The notes beneath the pieces were generated by a model. That model was not told where the DNA came from, made no database searches, and worked only from the letters and a program-made list of their open reading frames with translations. Both the position numbers and the translations under genes were made by a program. A DNA stretch of 64,000 nucleotides from Micromonospora antibiotica. GTDB taxonomy: Bacteria; Actinomycetota; Actinomycetes; Mycobacteriales; Micromonosporaceae. This document shows positions 26,229 to 34,778 of this stretch, piece by piece. Within the stretch, counting starts at the first letter, position 1, and each line of letters begins with the position of its first letter. Location of the stretch: assembly GCF_017599305.1 (NCBI RefSeq), contig NZ_JAGFWR010000027.1, forward strand, positions 1-64,000. Reading direction: 5' to 3'.

Positions 26229-27763
26229 CCGGGCCGACGCAACGACCCGGGCGCCCTGTCGACGGCGGGCGACGTGAGCAACGCGGCGACGACCGGCGAC
26301 CTGATCGGCCGGGTGGCGGCTTCCGGGGGGACCGCCCCGCCCGCACCGGCGGCCGGGGTGGCCGCGACGACACGCGGGGCGGGCGGCCGGGCCGACCGGT
26401 CCGCCCGGCCGTGGACCTGCCCCGGTACGCGGCGTACCAGGCGGTCGCGGCGGTGCACCGCGACGACGCGTACGCCAACCTGGTGTTGCCGGTGATCCTG
26501 CGCGAGCAGGGACTGACCGGTCGGGACGCCGCCTTCGCCACCGAGCTGACCTACGGCACGCTGCGTCAGCTCGGCACCCTGGACACCATCCTCACCGCCG
26601 CGGCCGGCCGGGACGTCGAGCGGATCGACCCGCCGGTGCGTGACGCGCTGCGGCTCGGCGCCTACCAGCTGCTGCACACCCGGGTGCCGGCGCACGCCGC
26701 CGTGTCGTCCACGGTCGACCTGGTCCGCACCGTGGGGGAGGGCGCCACCGGGTTCGCCAACGCGGTGCTGCGCGAGGTGGCCGGCCAGGACCTCGACGCC
26801 TGGGTGACCAAGCTCGCCCCGTCCCCGACGGCCGACCCGATCGGCCACCTGGCCGTGACCTACAGCCACCCGCAGTGGATCGTGCGGGCCTTCGCCGACG
26901 CCCTCGACGGTGACCTGGGTGAGGTCACCCGGCTGCTGATCGAGGACAACGAGCGCCCGCCGGTGCACCTGTGTGCCCGTCCCGGCCGGGCCGACCCGGT
27001 CGAGCTGGCCGACGAGGTCGGCGGCGCTCCGGGCGCGTTCTCCCCGTACGCGGTCTACCTGGCCGGTGGGGCCCCCGGTGACCTGCCGGCGCTGGCCGAC
27101 GGTCGGGCCCACGTGCAGGACGAGGGTTCCCAGTTGGTGGCGAACGCGCTGGCGGCGGGCCCGCTGGACGGCCCCGACGGGCGCTGGCTGGACCTGTGCG
27201 CCGGCCCCGGCGGCAAGGCCGGGCTGCTCGGTGCGCTCGCCGCGCAGCGGGGTGCCCGGGTGACCGCGGTCGAGGTGTCCGAGCACCGGGCCCGGCTGGT
27301 CGAACAGGCCACCCGGGGGTTGCCGGTGAACGTGCTGCACACCGACGGGCGCACCGTCGGGGCGGACCCGAAACTGCCGGAGGGGCACTTCGACCGGGTG
27401 CTGGTCGACGCCCCGTGCACCGGGTTGGGTTCGCTGCGTCGTCGGCCGGAGTCGCGCTGGCGGCGGCAGCCGTCGGACCTGCCTCCGTTGACCCGGTTGC
27501 AGCGGGAGCTGCTCGCCGCCGCGCTGCGGGCGACCCGCCCGGGTGGTCTGGTCGCCTACGTGACCTGTTCCCCGCACACCGTGGAGACGCACGTGACGGT
27601 CACCGAGGCCGCCCGTCGCGCCGGGGTGCCGGCGGACTTCGTGGACGCCCGTACCCTGCTCCCGTCCGGCATGCCCGGCCTGGGCGACGGCCCCACCGTC
27701 CAACTCTGGCCTCACCGCCACGGCACCGACGCCATGTTCCTGGCCGTCCTCCGCCGCAACTAA
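26225..27763 (+). CDS. rsmB: 16S rRNA m5C967 methyltransferase RsmB (Sun family)
   Basis: RsmB methylates a cytosine of 16S rRNA using S-adenosylmethionine. The 512-residue protein starts with a disordered Arg/Gly-rich tail of about 60 residues. A NusB-like helical domain follows (residues 65-200), then the methyltransferase domain: SAM loop LDLCAGPGGKAGLLGAL near 322, VDAPCTGLGSLRRRPE with one catalytic Cys near 395, and YVTCSPHTVETH with the second Cys near 445. It ends the def-fmt-rsmB cluster and is convergent with the lipoprotein gene. Confidence 0.93.
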   Translation: MTGPTQRPGRPVDGGRREQRGDDRRPDRPGGGFRGDRPARTGGRGGRDDTRGGRPGRPVRPAVDLPRYAAYQAVAAVHRDDAYANLVLPVILREQGLTGRDAAFATELTYGTLRQLGTLDTILTAAAGRDVERIDPPVRDALRLGAYQLLHTRVPAHAAVSSTVDLVRTVGEGATGFANAVLREVAGQDLDAWVTKLAPSPTADPIGHLAVTYSHPQWIVRAFADALDGDLGEVTRLLIEDNERPPVHLCARPGRADPVELADEVGGAPGAFSPYAVYLAGGAPGDLPALADGRAHVQDEGSQLVANALAAGPLDGPDGRWLDLCAGPGGKAGLLGALAAQRGARVTAVEVSEHRARLVEQATRGLPVNVLHTDGRTVGADPKLPEGHFDRVLVDAPCTGLGSLRRRPESRWRRQPSDLPPLTRLQRELLAAALRATRPGGLVAYVTCSPHTVETHVTVTEAARRAGVPADFVDARTLLPSGMPGLGDGPTVQLWPHRHGTDAMFLAVLRRN

Positions 27764-27806
27764 CCCCACCCCGAAACCCCAAACCCCACCCCCGCCTGAC
27801 CTCGGT

Positions 27807-27860
27807 GATCAAGAGGTTTACGTCACCCGCCAGCGCGATCCTGACGTAAACCTCTTGATC
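27807..27860. repeat. Dispersed hairpin element (GATCAAGAGGTTT family), copy 2
   Basis: A perfect 19-bp stem (27807-27825 with 27842-27860, GATCAAGAGGTTTACGTCA and complement) closes a 16-nt loop. It shares its arms with the element at 13783-13845. It lies between two convergent genes, where it could terminate both transcripts. Confidence 0.85.
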
Positions 27861-27893
27861 AACTCGGGTGGGGGCGGGGAGGGCGGGGTGGGG

Positions 27894-28784
27894 TTAGGTG
27901 ATGGGGAGGCCTTTGGGGCCGGCGCCGCGCATCGAGCGGGTCAGTTTGCGGTCGTCGCTCCAGAGGAAGCAGCGGATGCCGCGGTCGCCCTCCTCCCACT
28001 CACGCTGCGACGGCGGATAGAAGATCGACCCGGCCCGGTACGGCAACTCGCTGTTGTTGGGGACCTCGGCGAAACCGGCGATCAACGCCATGCACCGCCG
28101 GTGCACCCGCTGGTTGGCGCGACTGAAATCGGCCCAGCTCAGGTCGCTGCGTTCCAGGTAGACGCCGACGAACTCGGCGCGGTGCGGCTCGGAGCACAGC
28201 ACCGGGGCCATGTAGTTGAGGTTGTTGCCGATCAGCTTGGGATCGAAGCAGCGGTGGCTGAGCGGGTTGTCACCGACCATCGCCCCGCGCAGGCTGCCGA
28301 CCCGGTTGACCGGCCGGGTGTTGTCGATGCTGTCGGTCTCGCTGAGGTCGCACCGGAACCAGCGGGCCCCACTGTTCCACGCCGAGTTGGACGGCAGCGC
28401 GATGTTCATCGTGAGCCGGGCCGAGTGCCAGTCACCGCCGAGCACGGCCCGGGCCCGCTGGTCGCACTCGGTGCGGGCGGGACGCAGCGCGGCGGAGCCC
28501 GGCTCGGGCCGCTCACCCCGGGTCACCGCGCCGGTGAAGGTACCGACGTGGACGGCCTCGGCCAGGTGGCTGCGCGCACAGTCCACCGTCTCGTAGGTGC
28601 CGGCCTGCACGACGGGGGTGATCCGGGGCAGGCAGGCGTCGGTGGCGGGCACGAACGACTGGGCCACCGGGAGCACCGGCCAGTCGTCGAGCAGGTCGCC
28701 GTCGGCGCTGTGCTGCGACACGCAGCCGCTGAGCGCCACCGTCACCGCGCCGGCCAGCGCCACCGCCACGATCCACCGTCGCAT
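27894..28784 (-). CDS. Septum-formation family lipoprotein
   Basis: The 296-residue product has a lipoprotein signal (basic start, hydrophobic helix, lipobox LSGC near residue 20), so it should be anchored outside the membrane. The mature part has two similar Cys/His-containing repeats typical of the actinobacterial Septum_form family: YETVDCARSHLAEAVHVGTF near 62-81 and APVLCSEPHRAEFVGVYLE near 205-223. Six cysteines could form disulfides. ATG 28784 has GGAAGG 7 nt upstream. The family was linked to septation in Streptomyces, but its function here is unknown. Confidence 0.75.
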   Translation of the reverse strand: MRRWIVAVALAGAVTVALSGCVSQHSADGDLLDDWPVLPVAQSFVPATDACLPRITPVVQAGTYETVDCARSHLAEAVHVGTFTGAVTRGERPEPGSAALRPARTECDQRARAVLGGDWHSARLTMNIALPSNSAWNSGARWFRCDLSETDSIDNTRPVNRVGSLRGAMVGDNPLSHRCFDPKLIGNNLNYMAPVLCSEPHRAEFVGVYLERSDLSWADFSRANQRVHRRCMALIAGFAEVPNNSELPYRAGSIFYPPSQREWEEGDRGIRCFLWSDDRKLTRSMRGAGPKGLPIT

Positions 28785-29030
28785 CCTTCGCCCTTCCCGC
28801 GCCATGACGGTCCGTCGCCGTGCCCCATGTGGCGTCACCCGTCGACGGGCGAGCAGCATACGTGACCATCCCTGATGGAGTGTCGTCATTTCGGTGCCGT
28901 TCGGCCAGTCGCCACCGGCCATTCGTCCCGTACTCCCGCCGACGGGAGCCGATGCTGCACCGTGGGTCACGCCTGGATCACAGGGCGTCGCTCATGGTGC
29001 CGTGCTGTCCGCGGCGGATGGCCGCGTTCG

Positions 29031-29043
29031 TACACTTGCCCTG
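29031..29043 (+). promoter_or_regulatory. Leaderless promoter of rpe (-10 TACACT)
   Basis: TACACT at 29031-29036 ends 6 nt before the rpe GTG (29043), with no Shine-Dalgarno between. A leaderless mRNA is likely. Confidence 0.55.
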
Positions 29044-29723
29044 TGACCGTACCGCCGTCGATCATCGCGCCCAGCATCCTCGCCGCCGATTTCGCCCGCC
29101 TCGCCGATGAAGTCCGCGCCGTCGAGGACGCCGCGGACTGGCTGCACGTCGACGTGATGGACAACCACTTCGTGCCCAACCTGACCATCGGCCTGCCCGT
29201 GGTGCAGAGCCTGCGGGCGGTGACCCGGCTCCCCTTCGACGTGCACCTCATGATCACCGACCCGCGGCGGTGGGCCCCCGGGTACGCCGACGCCGGGGCG
29301 TACAACGTCACCTTCCACGCCGAGGCGTGCGACGACCCGGTGGCCCTGGCCAAGGACCTGCGCTCGGCCGGGGCCAAGGCCGGGTTGGCCATCGACCGGG
29401 ACACCCCGATCGAGCCGTACCTCGACCTGCTGCCCAGCTTCGACACCCTGCTGATCATGACGATCAAGGCCGGTTTCGGCGGGCAACGGTTCATCCCGCA
29501 GCTGCTCGACAAGGTGCGGGTGGCCCGGCGGCACGTCGACAGTGGCCACCTGGAGCTGCGCATCGAGGTCGACGGCGGGATCGCCGCCGACACCATCGAG
29601 CAGGCCGCGGCGGCCGGCGCGGACGCCTTCGTGGCCGGCACCGCCGTGTACGGGGCGGCCGACCCGGCCGAGGCGGTCCGCCGCCTGCGCGGGCTCGCGG
29701 AGCGCGCTGCCCCCGGGGCCTGA
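29043..29723 (+). CDS. rpe: Ribulose-phosphate 3-epimerase
   Basis: Rpe interconverts ribulose-5-phosphate and xylulose-5-phosphate. The 226-residue TIM barrel has the metal-binding motifs IAPSILAADFARL at residues 7-19, LHVDVMDNHFVPNLT near 33-47, HLMITDP near 66, and VDGGIAADT near 178 with the catalytic Asp. GTG 29043 starts the conserved N-terminus and lies just after a -10 box. It sits upstream of the riboflavin genes, which use ribulose-5-phosphate as a precursor. Confidence 0.96.
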   Translation: MTVPPSIIAPSILAADFARLADEVRAVEDAADWLHVDVMDNHFVPNLTIGLPVVQSLRAVTRLPFDVHLMITDPRRWAPGYADAGAYNVTFHAEACDDPVALAKDLRSAGAKAGLAIDRDTPIEPYLDLLPSFDTLLIMTIKAGFGGQRFIPQLLDKVRVARRHVDSGHLELRIEVDGGIAADTIEQAAAAGADAFVAGTAVYGAADPAEAVRRLRGLAERAAPGA

Positions 29724-29724
29724 G

Positions 29725-30684
29725 GTGGAACCCGCAGGCGACCGTCCCGACGTGATCCTGGTCGTCGACGACGACGAGGACATCGCCCGCTTCGTCGAGT
29801 TCAACCTGCGGCTGCACGGCTTCGAGGTGCTGCATGCCGGGGACGGCCAGGAGGCGCTCGACATGATCGAGCAGCACAAGCCGGACCTGGCCGTGGTGGA
29901 CCTGATGATGCCGCGCATCGACGGCCTGGAACTGACCCGCCGGCTGCGCGCGAACCCGATCACCTCGGCGCTGCCGGTGATCATGCTGACCGCCAAGGGC
30001 ATGACCGTGGACAAGGTGCACGGGCTCAGCGCCGGCGCCGACGACTACCTGGTCAAGCCGTTCGACACCGCCGAGCTGGTGGCCCGGGTCAGTTCCACGC
30101 TGCGCCGCAACAAGGAGTTCCGCGAGGTCTCCCCGCTGACCGGCCTGCCCGGCAACAGCCGCATCCGCCGGGAGATCAGCGACCGGGTCCGCAGCGGCGT
30201 CGACTACGCCGTCGGCTACATCGACATCGACCGGTTCAAGAGCGTCAACGACCGGTACGGCTTCGTCCGGGGCGACGAGTTCATCTCCGCGCTGGCCCGC
30301 AGCCTGCACCGGGCGGTGGTGGCGATCGGGCTGCCGCCGGCCTTCCTCGGTCACGTCGGCGGCGACGACTTCGTGATCGTCTGCGCCCCCGAGCAGATCC
30401 GCCCGCTGACCTCCCGGGCCGTGGTCGACTTCGAGAAGTCCGCCGACACCCTCTACGACCCGACGGACCGGGAGCGCGGCTTCGTCGAGCTGAAGGACCG
30501 TCGGGGCAACATCCGGCGGGCCGCCCTGGTCACGCTGTCGATCGGCGTTTCGCTCTCGGACGCCCGCAAACGCTTCACCGACCCCCTGGACGCGATCGCC
30601 GTGGCCAGTGAGATGAAAACGGTCGCCAAGAGCCAACCGGGGTCATACGTCGCGGTGGACCGCCGCCGCGCCGACGGGGTGTGA
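29725..30684 (+). CDS. Response regulator with GGDEF-type (diguanylate cyclase-like) output domain
   Basis: The 319-residue protein has a receiver domain (residues 9-125; DDDED acidic pocket, phospho-acceptor Asp in VVDLMMPRIDG near 60, Lys in DYLVKPFD near 112) and a GGDEF-type domain (140-305; SPLTGLPGN, DIDRFKSVNDRYGF). The active-site loop reads GGDDF, with the fourth residue Glu changed to Asp. No RxxD inhibitory site precedes it. If active it makes c-di-GMP, the ligand of BldD encoded in this window. It starts one base after the rpe stop; GTG 29752 is an alternative start. No histidine kinase gene is adjacent. Confidence 0.85.
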   Translation: MEPAGDRPDVILVVDDDEDIARFVEFNLRLHGFEVLHAGDGQEALDMIEQHKPDLAVVDLMMPRIDGLELTRRLRANPITSALPVIMLTAKGMTVDKVHGLSAGADDYLVKPFDTAELVARVSSTLRRNKEFREVSPLTGLPGNSRIRREISDRVRSGVDYAVGYIDIDRFKSVNDRYGFVRGDEFISALARSLHRAVVAIGLPPAFLGHVGGDDFVIVCAPEQIRPLTSRAVVDFEKSADTLYDPTDRERGFVELKDRRGNIRRAALVTLSIGVSLSDARKRFTDPLDAIAVASEMKTVAKSQPGSYVAVDRRRADGV

Positions 30685-30747
30685 AGTAGCACGCTGGAGG
30701 TGGCGGACCTCCCGGGGTGACGTGTAAGACTTCGCATGTACCCACCA

Positions 30748-30915
30748 CGCGCTGGCGGGGCTCGGTGAAATTCCGAACCGGCGGTGATCCACGTAACAGT
30801 GGTAAGCCCGCGACCCGGACGGCTGTGCCGCCCGGTGGACCTGGTGAGAATCCGGGGCCGACGGTGGGGGAGCGGTCCGTCCGCACCCCCGACAGTCCGG
30901 ATGGGAGACAGCGCG
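30748..30915 (+). promoter_or_regulatory. FMN riboswitch (RFN element)
   Basis: The conserved RFN core is present in order: GGGGCTCGGTGAAATTCCGA (30757-30776), GGTAAGCCCGCGAC (30801-30814), GGTGAGAATCCGGGGCCGAC (30843-30862), and AGTCCGGATGGGAGA (30894-30908). The P1 helix closes perfectly over 7 bp (30748-30754 with 30909-30915). It lies 141 nt before ribD and should reduce expression of the riboflavin operon when FMN is abundant. Confidence 0.95.
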
Positions 30916-31001
30916 CGGGCGGGGCGGGCCTGCGCGGGCGTCATCCGGCCGCGCGTGGGCTCCCCCGGGGGCGGCCCTGCCGTTCCCGGTTCCGCCGCCG
31001 C

Positions 31002-31053
31002 CTGCCCGTTCCTCCCGTACCGCCCGCGCGCGGACCGGCGAGGGAGAGGGCAG
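31002..31053 (+). promoter_or_regulatory. Predicted SD-sequestering stem downstream of the FMN riboswitch
   Basis: CTGCCC (31002-31007) can pair with GGGCAG (31048-31053), and CTCCC (31012-31016) with GGGAG (31042-31046), with a 4/1 internal loop. This hides the purine-rich Shine-Dalgarno GGGAGAGGG (31042-31050) before the ribD ATG. It suggests translational rather than transcriptional control. The base pairing is read from sequence; no energy was computed. Confidence 0.5.
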
Positions 31054-31056
31054 GGC

Positions 31057-32118
31057 ATGGGCGGCGTCTCCGTGGACGAGGCGATGCGTCGTGCCATCGA
31101 GCTGGGTGCCCGGGGCCTCGGCACCACCAGCCCCAACCCGGTCGTCGGCTGTGTGCTGCTCGACGCGGACGGCACGGTCGTCGGGGAGGGCTTCCACGCC
31201 TACACCGGCGGGCCGCACGCCGAGATCGTCGCGCTCGCCCAGGCCGGTGAGCGGGCCCGGGGCGGCACCGCGGTGGTCACCCTGGAACCCTGCGACCACA
31301 CCGGTCGCACCGGCCCGTGCAGTCACGCGCTGATCCGCGCCGGCATCGCCCGGGTCGTCGTCGCCGTGCCCGACCCCAACCCGGTCGCCTCGGGTGGCGC
31401 CGCCACCCTGCGCGCCGCCGGGGTGCGGGTCGAGTTCGGGGTACGCGCCGACGAGGCCGAGGCCGGCAACGTCGCCTGGCTGACCTCGATGCGGCGCGGC
31501 TGGCCGTACCTCATCTGGAAGTACGCCGCCACCCTCGACGGCCGGTCGGCGGCGGTCGACGGCAGCAGCATGTGGATCACCTCCGAGGCCGCCCGGATGG
31601 ACGTGCACGCGCTGCGCGGCACCGTGGACGCGGTGATCGCCGGGGTCGGCACCGTGCTCACCGACGATCCCCGGCTGACCGCCCGCAACCTGCGCGACGG
31701 CACCCTGGCCATCCGGCAGCCGCTGCGGGTGGTGGTGGACAGCGCGGGGCGTACCCCGGCCGACGCCCGGGTCCGCGACGGTGCCGCCCGCACCTGGATC
31801 GCCACGGTCGCGGAGGTCGGGGCCGGCCCGGACGGCCGGGTCGACCTGCCGGCCCTGCTGGCCGAACTGCACCACCGGGGGGTACGCGCCGCGCTGCTGG
31901 AGGGCGGCCCCCGGCTGGCCGGGGCGTTCCTCGCCGCCGGCCTGGTCGACCGGGTCGTCGGTTACGTCGCGCCGAAGCTGCTCGGGGGTGGCCCCGCCGC
32001 ATTGATCGACGCCGGTGTGACGACCATCGCCGACGCCATCGATCTGGAACTCACCGACGTTACCCGGGTCGGATCCGACCTGCGGATCACCGCGCTGCCC
32101 CGGAAGAGGGAGGCCTGA
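31057..32118 (+). CDS. ribD: Bifunctional riboflavin deaminase / reductase
   Basis: RibD deaminates and then reduces the pyrimidine intermediate after GTP cyclohydrolase II. The 353-residue protein has the deaminase domain first: SPNPVVGCVLLD near residue 24, zinc motifs HAEIVAL near 53 and EPCDHTGRTGPCSHAL near 78-93. The reductase domain starts near 150 (YAATLDGRSAAVDGSSMWIT, GVGTVLTDDPRLT, LLEGGPRLAGAFL). ATG 31057 has a strong GGGAGAGGG upstream. It is the first gene after the FMN riboswitch. Confidence 0.95.
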   Translation: MGGVSVDEAMRRAIELGARGLGTTSPNPVVGCVLLDADGTVVGEGFHAYTGGPHAEIVALAQAGERARGGTAVVTLEPCDHTGRTGPCSHALIRAGIARVVVAVPDPNPVASGGAATLRAAGVRVEFGVRADEAEAGNVAWLTSMRRGWPYLIWKYAATLDGRSAAVDGSSMWITSEAARMDVHALRGTVDAVIAGVGTVLTDDPRLTARNLRDGTLAIRQPLRVVVDSAGRTPADARVRDGAARTWIATVAEVGAGPDGRVDLPALLAELHHRGVRAALLEGGPRLAGAFLAAGLVDRVVGYVAPKLLGGGPAALIDAGVTTIADAIDLELTDVTRVGSDLRITALPRKREA

Positions 32119-32119
32119 C

Positions 32120-32812
32120 ATGTTCACCGGCATCGTCGAGGAGTTGGGCGAGGTCGTCCGGATCGCCGACACGGGGGGTGACTCGGCGCTGGTCGCGATC
32201 CGCGGTCCGCTGGTCACCTCCGACGCCCGGCACGGCGACTCCATCGCGGTCAACGGGGTCTGCCTGACCGTGGTCGACGTCGACGGCGGGGTGTTCACCG
32301 CCGACGTGATGGGCGAGACCCTGCGCCGCTCGGCGCTCGGCGGGCTGCACCCCGGTGACCCCGTCAACCTGGAGCGGGCCGCCGCGCTGAACAGTCGGCT
32401 CGGCGGGCACCTGGTGCAGGGCCACGTCGACGGGGTCGGCGAGGTGCTCTCCCGGGAGCCGGCCGCGCAGTGGGAGACCCTGCGGTTCCGGCTCCCCGCC
32501 GCCCTGGCCCGGTACGTGGTGGAGAAGGGCTCGATCACCGTCGACGGGGTGTCGCTGACCGTGGCGGCGGTGGGCGACGACTGGTTCACCGTCGGGCTGA
32601 TCCCCACCACCCTCAAGCTCACCACGCTCGGCGGTCGGGGCGTCGGCGCCCCGGTCAACCTGGAGGTGGACGTGTTGGCCAAGTACGTCGAACGTCTCCT
32701 CGGCACCCGCCTGCCCGGCGACGGCGCACCGCCGTCCGCAGGTCCCCACGGGCCGGTGGCCGGCAACGCCGGTGGCCCGGTGCTCCCGCCGGTCGGCGGG
32801 GGTGCGCGGTGA
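32120..32812 (+). CDS. ribE: Riboflavin synthase, alpha chain
   Basis: This enzyme dismutates two 6,7-dimethyl-8-ribityllumazines to riboflavin. The 230-residue protein is two repeats of the lumazine-binding barrel: MFTGIVEELGEV, then NGVCLTVV near 50 and GHLVQGHVDGVG near 96 (repeat boundary), with DGVSLTVAAVG near 148 repeating the first half. The C-terminal 30 residues are a Gly/Pro tail. ATG lies one base after the ribD stop; the stop overlaps the ribM GTG. The gene is called ribC in some actinobacteria. Confidence 0.95.
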   Translation: MFTGIVEELGEVVRIADTGGDSALVAIRGPLVTSDARHGDSIAVNGVCLTVVDVDGGVFTADVMGETLRRSALGGLHPGDPVNLERAAALNSRLGGHLVQGHVDGVGEVLSREPAAQWETLRFRLPAALARYVVEKGSITVDGVSLTVAAVGDDWFTVGLIPTTLKLTTLGGRGVGAPVNLEVDVLAKYVERLLGTRLPGDGAPPSAGPHGPVAGNAGGPVLPPVGGGAR

Positions 32813-33504
32813 CCGGGCCGATAGGTTGGCTGCTCGACGCCCAGGTGCAGGTCGTCGGTTCCCCGGTGCTCGTCCGGGAGATCGTCGGCAACGCCTTCGG
32901 GCTGGTCTCGGCGCTGCTCGGGTTGCGCCGGCTGGTCTGGGCCTGGCCGGTCGGCATGATCGGCAACGGGTTGCTGTTCACGGTCTTCCTCGGCGGCGTG
33001 TTCGCCACCCCGCAGGCGCACGACCTCTACGGTCAGGCCGGCCGGCAGGTCTTCTTCTTCGCGGTCAGCGTCTACGGCTGGTGGCGCTGGTCGAGCAACC
33101 GCCGCCAGGGTGGGGACGCCCCGGCGGTCACCCCCCGCTGGGCCACCGGCCGGGAACGGCTGGGCCTGCTGCTCGCCGCCGTCGTCGGCACCGCGCTGGG
33201 CTATCCGCTGCTGGCCGCGCTCGGCTCCTGGGGGCCGTTGCCGGACGCCTGGATCCTCACCGGCAGCCTGCTGGCCACCTACGGGATGGCCCGGGGCTGG
33301 GTGGAGTTCTGGCTGGTCTGGATCGCCGTGGACGCGGTCGGCGTACCGCTGCTGCTGCGCGGCGGGTTCTATCCCTCGGCGGCGATGTACCTGGTCTACG
33401 GCGCACTCTGCGGCTGGGGCTTCGCCGCCTGGTGGCGCACCTCGCGGGCCGCCCGTACGGCGTCCGCGCCGATCCCGCCCACCTACTCGGAGGTCGTGGC
33501 ATGA
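32809..33504 (+). CDS. ribM: PnuC-family membrane transporter, probably riboflavin importer RibM/PnuX
   Basis: The 231-residue protein has six to seven hydrophobic helices and PnuC-family features: WPVGMIGNGLLFTVFLGG near residue 44, QVFFFAVSVYGWWRW near 82 (the family W-x-x-W), and WLVWIAVDAVGVPLL near 168. PnuC proteins carry nicotinamide riboside, but members inside FMN-riboswitch rib operons of actinobacteria (RibM/PnuX) carry riboflavin. The position here, overlapping ribE (GTGA) and ribBA (ATGA), supports riboflavin. The substrate is inferred from context. Confidence 0.85.
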   Translation: MTGPIGWLLDAQVQVVGSPVLVREIVGNAFGLVSALLGLRRLVWAWPVGMIGNGLLFTVFLGGVFATPQAHDLYGQAGRQVFFFAVSVYGWWRWSSNRRQGGDAPAVTPRWATGRERLGLLLAAVVGTALGYPLLAALGSWGPLPDAWILTGSLLATYGMARGWVEFWLVWIAVDAVGVPLLLRGGFYPSAAMYLVYGALCGWGFAAWWRTSRAARTASAPIPPTYSEVVA

Positions 33505-34778
33505 GCACGCACGGTGTCACCTTTGCCCGCATCGAGGAGGCGGTGGCCGACATCGCCGCCGGCCGGCCCGTCGTGGTGGTCGACGACGAGGACCGGGAGA
33601 ACGAGGGCGACCTGATCTTCGCCGCCGAGCTGGCCACCCCGGAGCTGCTCGCCTTCATGGTCCGCTGGACCTCCGGTTACGTCTGCGTACCACTGACCGA
33701 GGCGGAGTGCGACCGGTTGGACCTGCCGCCGATGCACCACACCAACCAGGACCGGCGCGGCACCGCGTACACGGTGACCGTGGACGCCCGGGAGGGGGTC
33801 AGCACCGGCATCTCCGCAGCCGACCGGGCGCACACCATCCGGCTGCTCGCCGACCCCGGCACCGACCCGACGGATCTGGCCCGCCCCGGCCACGTGGTGC
33901 CGCTGCGGGCCCGCGCGGGCGGGGTGCTGCGCCGACCCGGGCACACCGAGGCGGCGGTCGACCTGACCCGGCTGGCCGGGTTGCGGCCGGCCGGGGTGCT
34001 CTGCGAGCTGGTCAACGACGACGGCACCATGATGCGGCTGCCGGATCTGGAGAAGTTCTGCGTCGAGCACTCGCTCACCCTGGTCACCATCGCCGACCTG
34101 GTCGCCTACCGGCGGCGGCACGAGAAGCAGGTCGAGCAGGTCGCCGAGGCCCGGATGCCCACCCCGTACGGGGTGTTCCGGGCGCTGGGCTACCGGGCCG
34201 AACACGACCCGGCCGAACACGTCGCGCTGGTCTTCGGCGAGTTGGGCGAGGGCGACGACGTGCTGGTCCGGGTGCACTCCGAGTGTCTCACCGGGGACGT
34301 CTTCGGGTCGCTGCGCTGCGACTGCGGGCCGCAGTTGCAGGCGTCACTGGCCCGGGTCGCCCGGGAGGGGCGGGGCGTGGTGCTCTACGTGCGCGGCCAC
34401 GAGGGGCGGGGCATCGGCCTGCTGCACAAACTCCAGGCGTACCAGCTCCAGGACCAGGGCCGCGACACCGTGGACGCGAACCTCGACCTGGGGTTGCCCG
34501 CCGACGCCCGGGACTACGGCACCGGCGCGCAGATCCTCTACGACCTGGGCGTGCGGTCGATGCGGCTGCTCACCAACAACCCGGCCAAGCGGGCCGGCCT
34601 GGAGGGGTACGGGCTGACCGTCACCGGTCGGGAGGGGCTGCCGGTCCGACCGCACCCGGAGAACGTCCGCTACATGCGGACCAAGCGGGACCGGATGGGC
34701 CACCTGTTGGACGAGCTGGACGAGGTGACCGAGGCCCCGATGGGCCGGCCGGTCCCCGGCGACGAGATCGGAGCATGA
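33501..34778 (+). CDS. ribBA: Bifunctional DHBP synthase / GTP cyclohydrolase II
   Basis: RibBA makes both starting compounds of riboflavin: 3,4-dihydroxy-2-butanone-4-phosphate from ribulose-5-phosphate, and the pyrimidine from GTP. The 425-residue fusion has RibB first (VVVDDEDRENEGDLIFAAE near residues 24-42, THHTN-type PMHHTNQDRRGTAYT near 77, GHTEAAVDL near 148) and RibA second (HSECLTGDVFGSLRCDCG near 257-274 with zinc cysteines, GHEGRGIGL near 298, NNPAKR near 357). ATG overlaps ribM; the stop overlaps ribH (ATGA). Confidence 0.96.
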   Translation: MSTHGVTFARIEEAVADIAAGRPVVVVDDEDRENEGDLIFAAELATPELLAFMVRWTSGYVCVPLTEAECDRLDLPPMHHTNQDRRGTAYTVTVDAREGVSTGISAADRAHTIRLLADPGTDPTDLARPGHVVPLRARAGGVLRRPGHTEAAVDLTRLAGLRPAGVLCELVNDDGTMMRLPDLEKFCVEHSLTLVTIADLVAYRRRHEKQVEQVAEARMPTPYGVFRALGYRAEHDPAEHVALVFGELGEGDDVLVRVHSECLTGDVFGSLRCDCGPQLQASLARVAREGRGVVLYVRGHEGRGIGLLHKLQAYQLQDQGRDTVDANLDLGLPADARDYGTGAQILYDLGVRSMRLLTNNPAKRAGLEGYGLTVTGREGLPVRPHPENVRYMRTKRDRMGHLLDELDEVTEAPMGRPVPGDEIGA

